Below, piece after piece: positions 43,769 through 52,624 of a stretch of DNA of 64,000 nucleotides (its first letter is position 1; each line of letters starts with the position of its first letter). Below the pieces are notes generated by a model that was not told the origin of the DNA, searched no databases, and was given only the letters and a program-made list of their open reading frames with translations. Location of the stretch: positions 201,011-265,010 of the forward strand of contig NYWU01000016.1 in the NCBI GenBank assembly GCA_002685255.1. Reading direction: 5' to 3'. The stretch comes from Idiomarinaceae bacterium (GTDB taxonomy: Bacteria > Pseudomonadota > Gammaproteobacteria > Enterobacterales > Alteromonadaceae). Both the position numbers and the translations under genes were made by a program.

Positions 43769-45784
43769 TCAAAATCGATGATGCCAGCTCACACCGATAC
43801 TTGCCGAGCGACCAATACCGGGTTCAAATGAACGCCCACTACCCTGATTAACAACGACCGCTCCCACGTAGTTCCTATCCAACAAATTATCGACTCGAAG
43901 CCAAGTTTCAAACTCGTTCTCGGCTATCTGCCACTGCTGGGTTATAGCCAAATCCCATTTTACGTAGCTCGGTGCTTTTACGGCATTACTATCGTCGGCA
44001 TAAGTTTCATCGCGATACTGTCCGAATAATTGCACTTGAGTGGCTTGCATGGGCTGCCACGTGAGCCGTGTAAACCACTGGCTGTCAGCGACACCAGGCA
44101 GCTGATTACCGTTATATAAGCCTCCTTGGTAGTTTGCATTGATATAACTGTAGGATACAAAGCTATCTAATTGCTCAGTTAGTTGTACGTTAAGCTGCCA
44201 CTCAATACCTTGACGCTCCGTCTCGCCAGCGTTGCGATAAGTTGTACGTCCGTCGTTTGATTGATCAATAACAATGTCGTCCTCAGACTGAATATCGAAA
44301 ATGGCCAATTGCGAGGAAAAGCGACCTGATGAATTAAATTTTAAGCCCCACTCGGTTTGTCGATATTGGCTAGGCGATAGTTCGGTATTGAGGCCGCTGC
44401 CATTATTACGATAAGCCAACTCAGTTAAGGTGGGTGTTTCGAACCCTGACCCGAAGCTGACATAGGTTGACCAACGCGGCGCAAACGCCCATGAAAGACC
44501 CACTGCTCCGGAGTTATCACTGAGTTCATTTTGACCGCTGTCATCGGGATCGCCTGGCATAATAAACTGGTCGTCTACCGAGAAGTCAAAGCGGCTGTGT
44601 CGGGCGCCAGCAGTTATTCGCCATTGTTCATTGAACTGATGCGTTAGCCGAGTATAAACGGCTTGCTTTCTAACATAGTTAAACTCGCTGCGGCGCAAGT
44701 CACCCTTTTCACCTTCATCGTTAACGAAACCGAATCGATGGTCTTGCTGGCGCTCGTATCGCAAACCAAAACCGATGTCTGTTTGCGTTGTGGCTTGCCA
44801 CTCTACATAAGCTGAACTGCCTTCGAACTGGCGCGATAAATCAATTACAGCGCCCGAGCTACCTATGTCATCTCCTGCAAAAGGTAAAAACTGCACAACG
44901 TCGCGATCGCCCTGCCAGGCTGCAACACGCGCGCGATAATCGTCGGCTTTGAGCGTCCATGTTACCGAGCCTTGTCGGTGATGAATTGATTTTCGGGTGT
45001 TGAAATCAATGGCTCGACCAACGGTTTGCTCCGGATCTTGGCGCCAAGCACTGGGGGTGAGCGCACTTGGATCTTCTAGCAATGGAGCGTTGTTGTTGTC
45101 GTACCGTAAGATAAGTTGTTGTTGGTCGTTAATATCAAAGTAGTATCTCAACCCTTGTTGTTGACGCCTTGCCGTATTGTGAGGGCGAGGTCCCGCGGTG
45201 TATAAGTCGGTGGCAATTAAGCGCAATTTGTGGTCATCATTGACCCAGTCAAATTGACCTTTGGCGCGGGTAAGATCGTTGGCACCTGCGGCTACAGCAA
45301 TCTCGCTCGAGGTTTGCTGTGGTGCGCGCGTGTTCCATTCGACCACGCCACCGCCCGTGTTACCGTATAAAACAGCGAGAGGACCGCGGAACACTTCGAC
45401 TGTTTCTGCTTCGTCTAAAATGATACTTGAGGTTTGCGCTTGGCCATCAGGCATGGACAGCGGTACACCATCGACATTCAATTGCAAGCCACGCACACCG
45501 AATGCTGCGCGCGCGCCGAATCCTCGCACGACTAACCGCGTATCTTGGGCATAGTTGTAGCGTGTATCCGCCTGAATTCCCGGAATAGCGCGAAGCGTAT
45601 CTCCAGCATCAATATTTAAAGATGGTAGTTGCTGGTTGATATCGATAAGGTCAACGCTACCTGGTGCCATACGCCATTCGGCGTCGGACTGTTGCGCGTT
45701 CACTTCGATAATTTCATTAATTTCTTGACTAAAACAAAGGGCTGGCGCGAGAGCCAGCCCTGTTATTGTGCGTAAATACTTCAT
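43769..45784 (-). CDS. TonB-dependent outer-membrane receptor, PqqU (YncD)-like
   Basis: A 671-residue TonB-dependent transporter with a signal peptide (cut near residue 20), a plug domain with RLVVRGFGARAAFGVRGLQL and VDGVPLSMPDGQAQTSS, and a 22-strand barrel ending in an aromatic residue (WHHRF). It closely recalls E. coli YncD, the receptor for the cofactor PQQ, in the plug, in FGSGFETPTLTELAYRNNG and in the C-terminal DRNYVGAVVVNQGSGRSFEP. The upstream gene, 2 bases away, encodes a PQQ-dependent dehydrogenase, which supports PQQ as ligand. A siderophore receptor is the main alternative. Confidence 0.85.
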   Translation of the reverse strand: MKYLRTITGLALAPALCFSQEINEIIEVNAQQSDAEWRMAPGSVDLIDINQQLPSLNIDAGDTLRAIPGIQADTRYNYAQDTRLVVRGFGARAAFGVRGLQLNVDGVPLSMPDGQAQTSSIILDEAETVEVFRGPLAVLYGNTGGGVVEWNTRAPQQTSSEIAVAAGANDLTRAKGQFDWVNDDHKLRLIATDLYTAGPRPHNTARRQQQGLRYYFDINDQQQLILRYDNNNAPLLEDPSALTPSAWRQDPEQTVGRAIDFNTRKSIHHRQGSVTWTLKADDYRARVAAWQGDRDVVQFLPFAGDDIGSSGAVIDLSRQFEGSSAYVEWQATTQTDIGFGLRYERQQDHRFGFVNDEGEKGDLRRSEFNYVRKQAVYTRLTHQFNEQWRITAGARHSRFDFSVDDQFIMPGDPDDSGQNELSDNSGAVGLSWAFAPRWSTYVSFGSGFETPTLTELAYRNNGSGLNTELSPSQYRQTEWGLKFNSSGRFSSQLAIFDIQSEDDIVIDQSNDGRTTYRNAGETERQGIEWQLNVQLTEQLDSFVSYSYINANYQGGLYNGNQLPGVADSQWFTRLTWQPMQATQVQLFGQYRDETYADDSNAVKAPSYVKWDLAITQQWQIAENEFETWLRVDNLLDRNYVGAVVVNQGSGRSFEPGIGRSASIGVSWHHRF

Positions 45785-45786
45785 AA

Positions 45787-46920
45787 TTATTTTACGGGTG
45801 ACAGTTTAATAAGTTGGCCACTATCGGCATCGGTTAGGATATATAAGAACCCTTCAGGACCTTGTTCAATATCACGGATACGGAAACTGGTTGCATCTTC
45901 TAACATCCGTTCTTCGTGCAGAACTCGACCTTCCTCAAGATCTAATCGTGCAATCGTTTGTCCGCGTAAAGCGGTCACCAGTAAATCACCTTTCCATTTG
46001 GGAAATTTATCGCCGGTATAGAAAATTGAGCCGGCCGTGGCAATTGAAGGAAGCCAATAGTAAAACGGCTGCTCCATGCCTTCCTTATGTGTGCCAATAC
46101 CGATTTCACCACCACCGTAATCTTCACCGTAAGTGATGGTTGGCCAGCCATAGTTCTTACCCGCCTTGGGAATATTAACTTCATCACCGCCTTGCGGACC
46201 ATGTTCAATCGTCCATAACTCACCTGTGTCAGGGTGAATAGCAGCCCCTTGGACGTTGCGGTGCCCATAAGACCAGATTTCGTCAAGTGCACCGTCATTG
46301 CCGACAAAGGGATTATCTTTAGGGATTGAGCCATCGGGCCAAATACGCACAATTTTTCCGTGATGATTATCTAACGTTTGTGCATCTTGCATTCTGGAAT
46401 AACGCTCGCCTAAAGTAATAAATAGATGCCCTTCGGGAGAGAATACAAGACGGGACCCGAAGTGAGCGTTACTTTCATACTTTGGCGCTTGGCGGAAAAT
46501 AACCTCACCTTCAGTCCATTTATCTCTGTCGATTTTACCGCGCATGACCGCGGTACTATTTCCCTTCCCACCGTCGGGGTCGGGCTCTGAATAACTGATG
46601 TAAACCCAGCCGTTGTCTGCATAATTGGGATCAATGTTGACATCAAGTAGACCCCCCTGGCTTTTTGCAACCACCTCCGGCGTACCTTGTATGGGTGTTT
46701 TTTTACCGTCTTGCGTAATGATATTTAGCGTGCCTGAACGCTCGGTAACCAGCATATCGCCCGATGGTAAAAAGGCGATCCCCCAGGGGTGGTTTAGTCC
46801 TTCGCTAATGGTTTCCAGCGACAGCGTATGACGTTCTGTCTGGACTTCTTGCGCGAGAACCGAGGTACTAATTGTCGCTGACAAAAGCGCAGCTGCTACT
46901 GCAGAGAGGTTGTTTTTCAT
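45787..46920 (-). CDS. PQQ-dependent soluble aldose sugar dehydrogenase (YliI-like)
   Basis: A 377-residue periplasmic six-bladed beta-propeller that oxidises aldoses with PQQ. It has a signal peptide (MKNNLSAVAAALLSATISTS, cleaved after VLA). The family block GLNHPWGIAFLPSGDMLVTE comes next, followed by HFGSRLVFSPEGHLFITLGE and GHRNVQGAAIHPDTGELWTIE with GPQGGDE after it, which hold the usual His, Arg and calcium-site residues. ATG at 46920 is preceded by TGGAGG; a longer frame to 47016 lacks similarity. It is the first gene of the unit with the PqqU-like receptor. No pqq biosynthesis gene is present in the window. Confidence 0.9.
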   Translation of the reverse strand: MKNNLSAVAAALLSATISTSVLAQEVQTERHTLSLETISEGLNHPWGIAFLPSGDMLVTERSGTLNIITQDGKKTPIQGTPEVVAKSQGGLLDVNIDPNYADNGWVYISYSEPDPDGGKGNSTAVMRGKIDRDKWTEGEVIFRQAPKYESNAHFGSRLVFSPEGHLFITLGERYSRMQDAQTLDNHHGKIVRIWPDGSIPKDNPFVGNDGALDEIWSYGHRNVQGAAIHPDTGELWTIEHGPQGGDEVNIPKAGKNYGWPTITYGEDYGGGEIGIGTHKEGMEQPFYYWLPSIATAGSIFYTGDKFPKWKGDLLVTALRGQTIARLDLEEGRVLHEERMLEDATSFRIRDIEQGPEGFLYILTDADSGQLIKLSPVK

Positions 46921-47069
46921 GGAGCCTCCATAATTAACTTGTATAGTTTTTAATGTTTTTAGTATACGTATTAATTTTAGATTTTGATGACTTTTCTTGA
47001 TCTCTTTATAGATCACAGCCTTACTTAATGATGTTGTTAATTATTAATTACAAAATTAAAGGAACGCTT
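46921..47069. promoter_or_regulatory. Divergent AT-rich promoter region
   Basis: A 149-bp, very AT-rich gap separates the PQQ dehydrogenase (minus) from the lipoprotein gene (plus). TATAGT-like and TATACG-like hexamers occur on both strands, but I could not fix a single promoter. No other feature was seen. Confidence 0.4.
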
Positions 47070-47495
47070 ATGAAATCCAAGTCATTGTTAAAAGCCGCTG
47101 TCAGTGTCACACTGATTCTTCACTTAACAGCGTGTGGGACCTTGCTGTATCCAGAGCGTAAGGGACAAACCGGTGGACGTATCGATGCGGGGGTCGCAGC
47201 ACTTAATGGTGTAGGTCTGCTACTTTTCGTTATCCCTGGCCTCATTGCATACGCTGTGGACTTTAATAACGGCACGATCTATTTGCCGAACTCTGCTAAT
47301 GCGGATACAGATGAGAACGATGGCTTGTACACAATTAAAGTGGATGGTCCTCTCACTAAGGACGAAAGCCGTCGATTGATTGAAGATCATGTTGGTGGGC
47401 CAGTTGATTGGAGTCAATTGCAAACACGCTCAATGGAAGGTGTTAATGCGGATTCCATCACAGCTTCACTGAATAAGGTACAAGAAGCTCGATAA
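47070..47495 (+). CDS. Small lipoprotein of unknown function
   Basis: A 141-residue protein with a lipoprotein signal (KAAVSVTLILHLTACG, lipobox LTAC, Cys at about residue 22). A hydrophobic segment, GVGLLLFVIPGLIAYAVDF, follows at about residues 48-66, preceded by a PERKGQTGGRIDAG motif seen in YceK-like lipoproteins. The C-terminal 60 residues are charged and probably periplasmic. ATG at 47070 follows AAAGGAA. The stop shares a base with the start of the next gene (TAATG), so the two are translationally coupled. The function is unknown. Confidence 0.75.
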   Translation: MKSKSLLKAAVSVTLILHLTACGTLLYPERKGQTGGRIDAGVAALNGVGLLLFVIPGLIAYAVDFNNGTIYLPNSANADTDENDGLYTIKVDGPLTKDESRRLIEDHVGGPVDWSQLQTRSMEGVNADSITASLNKVQEAR

Positions 47496-49009
47496 TGGAA
47501 AGTCAATCTTGGTTTGATAACTCAGCGCTGCTAACCGTCGCACAATGGTTAGCGGCGCTTTTTGTGTTAGGTATTATTGCGCTCGTCGTCAGTGTGGGTG
47601 TGATGTATGTTGTTGATAAGATACAAACGCGTCACACGATTCGGCGTAACTACCCTGTTGTGGGACGATTTCGCTATATATTTGAGCGGATGGGTGAATT
47701 TATGCGGCAGTATTTCTTCGCTATGGACCGTGAAGAAATGCCTTTTAACCGTGCGCAACGAAGCTGGGTTTATCGTGCCGCTAAAAACGCTGATCGCAAT
47801 GTTGCCTTTGGCTCGACCCGAGATTTGACCCGTACAGGAACCATAATTTTTAGTAATGCACCTTACCCACCGCTTGCTGAGCAATCAGTGAGTCCTCAGC
47901 CTGTAAAAATAGGACCGTACTGCAGCAAACCGTACTCGCCAACTTCGTATTTTCATATTTCGGGTATGAGTTATGGCGCGTTATCGCCGGTTGCGGTTAA
48001 AGCATTATCTGCCGGTGCAAAAAAGGCAGGTTGCTGGCTGAATACCGGTGAAGGCGGTCTGTCGCCCTATCACTTATCGGGTCACTGCGATGTGGTTTTT
48101 CAAATGGGCACTGCAAAGTTCGGTGTGCGCACGCAAGACGGTAAACTCGATGAGTCGCGTTTAGCTGAATTAGGTCGTCATGATTCGGTTAAAATGTTCG
48201 AAATTAAATTAAGTCAGGGCGCCAAACCAGGTAAAGGCGGTATTCTACCGGGCATTAAGGTCAACCAAGAAATTGCTGAAATCCGCGGTATTAAAGTGGG
48301 TGAAGATGCGATTAGCCCTAACCGCCACCCTGAAATTAGTAATAACGAAGAGCTACTCGACTTCATCGATAAAGTACGCACAATTACCGGCAAACCCACG
48401 GGTTTTAAGTTTGTCATGGGTGACCCAAGTTGGATTGACGAGTTAGTCGATAGCATACTCAGCCGTGGTGAAGAAGCGGCCCCCGATTTTATTACGCTCG
48501 ATAGTGCTGATGGTGGTACAGGAGCGGCACCGCAGCCACTCATTGATTATGTGGGTCTAAAGCTTTCAGAGAGCTTACCTATCTTGGTCGATAAACTAAC
48601 AGAAGCAGGATTGCATGAGCGCATTCGCATCATTTGTTCGGGTAAAATGATTTCCCCTGCTGATGTTGCTTGGGCGATTGCTATGGGCGCCGATTTTGTT
48701 GTCTCAGCCCGTGGTTTTATGTTTTCGCTAGGCTGTATTCAAGCCATGCAGTGTAATAAAAACACTTGCCCGACCGGTGTGACGACCGATGACCCGAAAT
48801 TGCAACGGGGTTTAGATCCACAAGATAAATCGGAACGCGTCGCCAATTATCATAAATACCTTGAGTATGGCGTAAATATAATTGCTCATTCGTGTGGGGT
48901 GACCGATCCGCGCCAGCTTAATCGTCGCCATGCGCGTGTTATTAAACCGGATGGCGAAAGTATCAGTCTGGCGGAGCGTTATCCGCTACCGCCAGCACGT
49001 AGGCGATAG
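47495..49009 (+). CDS. FMN-binding glutamate synthase domain membrane protein
   Basis: A 504-residue protein with one or two N-terminal membrane helices (about residues 15-45), then a complete FMN barrel of the glutamate synthase type (SYGALSPVAVKALSAGAKKA, QGAKPGKGGILPGIKV, DSADGGTGAAPQPLIDYVG). The Cys cluster GCIQAMQCNKNTCPTGVTT matches the 3Fe-4S motif of glutamate synthases. The glutaminase domain is absent, so it cannot be ordinary GOGAT. Proteins of this type are common in bacteria but their reaction is not established. It is coupled to the upstream lipoprotein. Confidence 0.85.
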   Translation: MESQSWFDNSALLTVAQWLAALFVLGIIALVVSVGVMYVVDKIQTRHTIRRNYPVVGRFRYIFERMGEFMRQYFFAMDREEMPFNRAQRSWVYRAAKNADRNVAFGSTRDLTRTGTIIFSNAPYPPLAEQSVSPQPVKIGPYCSKPYSPTSYFHISGMSYGALSPVAVKALSAGAKKAGCWLNTGEGGLSPYHLSGHCDVVFQMGTAKFGVRTQDGKLDESRLAELGRHDSVKMFEIKLSQGAKPGKGGILPGIKVNQEIAEIRGIKVGEDAISPNRHPEISNNEELLDFIDKVRTITGKPTGFKFVMGDPSWIDELVDSILSRGEEAAPDFITLDSADGGTGAAPQPLIDYVGLKLSESLPILVDKLTEAGLHERIRIICSGKMISPADVAWAIAMGADFVVSARGFMFSLGCIQAMQCNKNTCPTGVTTDDPKLQRGLDPQDKSERVANYHKYLEYGVNIIAHSCGVTDPRQLNRRHARVIKPDGESISLAERYPLPPARRR

Positions 49010-49011
49010 AC

Positions 49012-49926
49012 TTAGTTCAGCGTATTTACTGGCAGTAACGGAGCAATGAGTTCTGCCAGCTTACGAAAGGTTTGGCGTCGACTTGTGGTGGGTCGATAAA
49101 CCATACCGATATCACGGAACGCCTCCTGACCGGCTGGCTTCAATGGCTTGAGGTCGGTGTTATCGAGGATGCCGCGGTCAATCGCCATTTGTGACATAAA
49201 CGTCGCTCCTTTCTTAGCATCAGCCATCTGCACTAGGCTGTGTAAGCTTGTTGCCGTAAACGGATTGACTTTAACCGTATCGGTTAACTGACACGCCGAA
49301 ACAGCATGCCCCGTTAAACAGTGTTCTTTCTCGAGTAAGAAGATACTACCATCGGGCAACTTATCGTAGTCGACCGGCTCTCCAAGCTGATCAGCTATTT
49401 CTTTGTGCGCAACCAACTTAAACGGATCGCGCCCGAGTAACCATTTCTGGTTGCCATGAATATCCATAGGTAGCGCTAACAGCAATATATCTAGCTCGCC
49501 ATCTCGCAAAGCACTCAATAAATTGGCCGTGGTATCTTCAGAGATCTGTAGGTCGAGTTTGGTAAACTTAGCCTGAACGCGACGACTCAGTTCAGCGACG
49601 ACGAAGGGGGCAATAGTAGGAATTATACCTAGACGTACGGGTCCTTCCATGATGTTGCCGTGACCCTTGGCGTAATGCATGAGCTCTTCTGTTGAAGTAA
49701 TAATTTTTCTCGCCTGTTCAACGACCTCTTCACCGAGCGCGGTAAACAAAAATGACTTGTGGTCACGCTCGATTAACTGACACCCTAATTGCTCTTCTAA
49801 GTTCTGAATGCCGCTACTTAGGGTCGACTGACTGACGTTACAGGCGGCTGCAGCGCGATTAAAATTTTGCTGCTGATGTAATGCAATCAGGTAGTTCAGA
49901 TTTTTCAAACTCGGTAATTTGCTCAT
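49012..49926 (-). CDS. oxyR: Hydrogen-peroxide-responsive LysR regulator OxyR
   Basis: A 304-residue LysR-type regulator. The winged helix is at about residues 6-60 (ALHQQQNFNRAAAACNVSQS). The redox pair of OxyR is preserved: EKEHCLTGHAVSAC holds two Cys nine residues apart, as Cys199 and Cys208 of E. coli OxyR, with the preceding His. It is divergent from an AhpC-type peroxiredoxin and AhpD-like gene, the expected target. Activation of those genes upon peroxide is inferred. Confidence 0.92.
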   Translation of the reverse strand: MSKLPSLKNLNYLIALHQQQNFNRAAAACNVSQSTLSSGIQNLEEQLGCQLIERDHKSFLFTALGEEVVEQARKIITSTEELMHYAKGHGNIMEGPVRLGIIPTIAPFVVAELSRRVQAKFTKLDLQISEDTTANLLSALRDGELDILLLALPMDIHGNQKWLLGRDPFKLVAHKEIADQLGEPVDYDKLPDGSIFLLEKEHCLTGHAVSACQLTDTVKVNPFTATSLHSLVQMADAKKGATFMSQMAIDRGILDNTDLKPLKPAGQEAFRDIGMVYRPTTSRRQTFRKLAELIAPLLPVNTLN

Positions 49927-50053
49927 TGTTCACCTGTGTTTATTGCTTTTTCGATTATCTTAATAGGTTTTATTCGTTTTATCCAATCAAAAACTTGCCC
50001 TAGTATGCTTCTCGAAACGTTAAGACACCTCTCAACGATTAGGAGAAGACATT

Positions 50054-50599
50054 ATGTTGACAGTAGGCGATAAGTTACCCGATTTCAGTGTAGTTGCTGC
50101 GAAGCCAAAATTTAATATGCCAGAAGAAAATGGCGAAAGCGCGTTCGAGACAGTGACGCAAGACAGCTTTACAGGTAAATGGAAGATCATCTTCTTTTAC
50201 CCGAAAGATTTCACCTTTGTATGTCCCACTGAAATTGTTGAATTTGCCAAGTTAAATGAAGAGTTTGCTGACCGTGACGCAGTGGTATTGGGCGGCAGCA
50301 CTGATAATGAATTCGTTAAGTTAGCATGGCGCCGTGAGCACCCTGACCTTGACCGCTTGAACCAGTACTCATTTGCTGACAATGGTTCACTTGTCGATGG
50401 CTTAGGTGTGCGCGACAAAGAAGAAAACGTGGCATTACGTGCGACTTTTGTTGTGGACCCACACAACGTTATTCAGCACGTATCAGTGAACAACTTAAAC
50501 GTCGGTCGTAACCCTGCTGAGATCCTTCGTATCTTAGATGGTTTGCAAACCGATGAACTCTGCCCTTGTAACCGCGCAGTAGGTGGCGACACGCTATAA
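50054..50599 (+). CDS. ahpC: Peroxiredoxin (AhpC type)
   Basis: A 181-residue 2-Cys peroxiredoxin that reduces hydrogen peroxide and organic peroxides. The peroxidatic Cys is in FYPKDFTFVCPTEIVEFAKL and the resolving region is ELCPCNRAVGG, with CPC at the C-terminus. An insertion near residues 15-40 (KFNMPEENGESAFETVTQD) is longer than in E. coli AhpC. No ahpF flavoprotein is adjacent; instead an AhpD-like gene follows 65 bases on, the arrangement of mycobacterial AhpC/AhpD. Shine-Dalgarno AGGAGA precedes the ATG. Confidence 0.92.
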   Translation: MLTVGDKLPDFSVVAAKPKFNMPEENGESAFETVTQDSFTGKWKIIFFYPKDFTFVCPTEIVEFAKLNEEFADRDAVVLGGSTDNEFVKLAWRREHPDLDRLNQYSFADNGSLVDGLGVRDKEENVALRATFVVDPHNVIQHVSVNNLNVGRNPAEILRILDGLQTDELCPCNRAVGGDTL

Positions 50600-50664
50600 G
50601 CATGGGCTGGTTGGGGACTCTTAGGAGTCCCCGTATTAAATGACTCGTCGAAGTAGAGGTAATG

Positions 50665-51192
50665 ATGGCGATTGCAGATTACAAACAGTTGTTAGGCGAC
50701 CACGGCAAAGATACTAAGCTGAATTTGTCGAGTCTGTTTAACAGTGTCGATACATCCGGTCTAACGACAGATCAATTTTACGGCACCGCTTTATCCCTTG
50801 CGTATAGCTTAGGTGATGAAGAACTCATTCAGACAATTGAGAACGAGACTGGTGACAAAGTCGAAGATAACGTGAAGCAGGCGGCAAAATTAGCGGCAAC
50901 GCTTATGGCGATGAACAATGTCTATTATCGCTTTCTTCACTTATCGAGTGATAAACAGTTTTCTAAAATGCCAGCCGGTTTGCGTATGAATGCGATGGCA
51001 AATCCGGGTGTTGATAAAGCGGACTTTGAGTTGTTCTCGCTTGCTGTTTCAGCGTTAAATGGTTGTGGTTTGTGTATTGATTCGCACGTGAAGACACTTG
51101 TTCAACATGATGTCACAGCACAAGCGATTCAAACATCAATTAAGTTGGCGGCGGTACTTAATGCAGCATTGACTGCACGTAAACTGTCGTAA
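50665..51192 (+). CDS. ahpD: AhpD-like carboxymuconolactone decarboxylase family protein
   Basis: A 175-residue alkylhydroperoxidase-D-like protein. The active site CGLCIDSH (CxxC followed by His three residues on) near residues 132-139 is the redox motif that in mycobacterial AhpD reduces AhpC. LKLAATLMAMNNVYYRF-type helices are present (KLAATLMAMNNVYYRFLHL). Two ATG codons are adjacent (50662 and 50665); the second sits 5 bases after AGAGG and is preferred. It probably regenerates the peroxiredoxin encoded just upstream. Confidence 0.9.
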   Translation: MAIADYKQLLGDHGKDTKLNLSSLFNSVDTSGLTTDQFYGTALSLAYSLGDEELIQTIENETGDKVEDNVKQAAKLAATLMAMNNVYYRFLHLSSDKQFSKMPAGLRMNAMANPGVDKADFELFSLAVSALNGCGLCIDSHVKTLVQHDVTAQAIQTSIKLAAVLNAALTARKLS

Positions 51193-51253
51193 TCCCCCTA
51201 GGAGCTGTGCTCCGATCCCTGTCTAGAGCAGCCCCAACTGCTCACAACGCTTT

Positions 51254-51281
51254 GCCCACCGCTTGTCGGTGGGCTTTTTTT
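51254..51281 (+). terminator. Terminator after ahpD
   Basis: An 8-bp stem GCCCACCG / CGGTGGGC with a CTTGT loop is followed by seven T residues. It ends the ahpC-ahpD unit before the amidase gene. Confidence 0.92.
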
Positions 51282-51332
51282 ATCTTTTCACTGATGTGTC
51301 CTAAGCTTATTAATACAATGAGCGGAGGAACT

Positions 51333-52562
51333 ATGAATATCAATGCTGAACGATTGAAATCAACGTTACGTGAGCTTTCTCAAATTGGTTATAACGAGTC
51401 GGATCATGGTGTATATCGATGGGGTTTTACCGATGCTGATATGGAAGCTCGTCGTTGGTTTCTGAACTTAGCTGAGCAAGAAGGCTTTAAATGCCACATG
51501 GATGGCGCGGGTAATGTGTTCGCTGGCATCGGTGATTACCATGAGACACCTGCTGTTTTAACAGGCTCTCATCTTGATACAGTGCCTGCAGGCGGTATGT
51601 TTGATGGTGCGCTCGGGGTACTGGCTGGACTCGAAGTATTGCGCACGTTGAAAGAAAACGATGTAAAGCTGAAACATCCTGTATGGGTCGTTGGTACCGC
51701 AGAAGAAGAAGGTCGTTTCGGTGGTATGATGGGTTCGCAAGCGCTCGCAGGTGTCGTTAACATGGATTGGCTGATGTCCGCGCATGATGCCGACGGTGTA
51801 TACCTAAAAGATGCAATGGCAAAACATAATCTTGATGTGATGGATGTGCTTGATGCAGCGTGGCCACCGAGTCGGTTAAAGGCCTTTTATGAGTTGCATA
51901 TCGAACAGGGTCCTGTGCTTTTTAATGAAGAGGTGACAATCGGTGCCGTTGAGGGGATCTCAGGAGTATTTAAATGGATTGTGCATTTAAAGGGCAAGGC
52001 TGATCATGCGGGTACCGCGCCCATGAATATGCGTAGCGACGCATTTATGGGGTTAGCTGATTTTGCACATGAAATCGAACGTATTATTGCTGAGGATGGC
52101 ACTGATAAGACGCGCATCACTGTAGGTAAGGTTGAGCTCAAACCTGGCAGTCCACATACTGTGCCGGGTGAGGCCATCTTTACTATTGTCGGACGTGATA
52201 TGAGTAATGAGGTGATGACTGATCTTGCTGATGCGTGTCGCAAGGCGTTATCTGCAATCGCTCGTAAACACCGGCTGATGTTTGAGTATGAACAAGTCAG
52301 TTGGTTAAAGCCTCAATCCTGTTCAGATAAGTTGACGCAGATCATAGAAAAAAGCGCCAAAGCGCGTAACTTAAGCTGCATCAGAATGCCCAGTGGTGCG
52401 GGTCACGACACACAGTTTTTTTCAGAGATTACGCAGGCTGGACTCATATTTATCCCTTCGGTCAATGGTGTGAGCCATGCGCCTGATGAGTGGTCTCACT
52501 GGCATGATGTAGAAGCGGGTGCAAACATACTTTTAGATTGCATCTTAAATTCAGCAGAGTAA
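51333..52562 (+). CDS. Hydantoinase/carbamoylase family amidase
   Basis: A 409-residue M20-type metallo-amidase that hydrolyses N-carbamoyl groups: N-carbamoyl-L-amino acids, beta-ureidopropionate or allantoate. Metal ligands: LTGSHLDTVPAGGMFDGALG with His and Asp, AEEEGRFGGMMGSQALAG with Glu, HIEQGPVL with His, and the C-terminal SGAGHDTQFF. ATG at 51333 follows GCGGAGG; the frame is open to 51207 through the terminator. No dihydropyrimidinase or hydantoinase gene is adjacent, so the substrate is not fixed. Confidence 0.9.
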   Translation: MNINAERLKSTLRELSQIGYNESDHGVYRWGFTDADMEARRWFLNLAEQEGFKCHMDGAGNVFAGIGDYHETPAVLTGSHLDTVPAGGMFDGALGVLAGLEVLRTLKENDVKLKHPVWVVGTAEEEGRFGGMMGSQALAGVVNMDWLMSAHDADGVYLKDAMAKHNLDVMDVLDAAWPPSRLKAFYELHIEQGPVLFNEEVTIGAVEGISGVFKWIVHLKGKADHAGTAPMNMRSDAFMGLADFAHEIERIIAEDGTDKTRITVGKVELKPGSPHTVPGEAIFTIVGRDMSNEVMTDLADACRKALSAIARKHRLMFEYEQVSWLKPQSCSDKLTQIIEKSAKARNLSCIRMPSGAGHDTQFFSEITQAGLIFIPSVNGVSHAPDEWSHWHDVEAGANILLDCILNSAE

Positions 52563-52624
52563 TGCGGCTTTATATGATAACTGATATACTGTTCGCACAA
52601 TGACCTGTTTCTAGTGGTAACGTA

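Noticed and set aside
49927..50053. Possible OxyR operator between oxyR and ahpC (half-match around ATAGGTTTTAT)
   Set aside because: Only one ATAG-N-T-NNN-A half fits; the other three tetrad positions do not match the ATAG-N7-CTAT-N7-ATAG-N7-CTAT pattern, so I did not call a site.
51207..51332. N-terminal extension of the carbamoylase-type amidase
   Set aside because: It would be read through the ahpD terminator hairpin; ATG at 51333 has a strong GGAGG.
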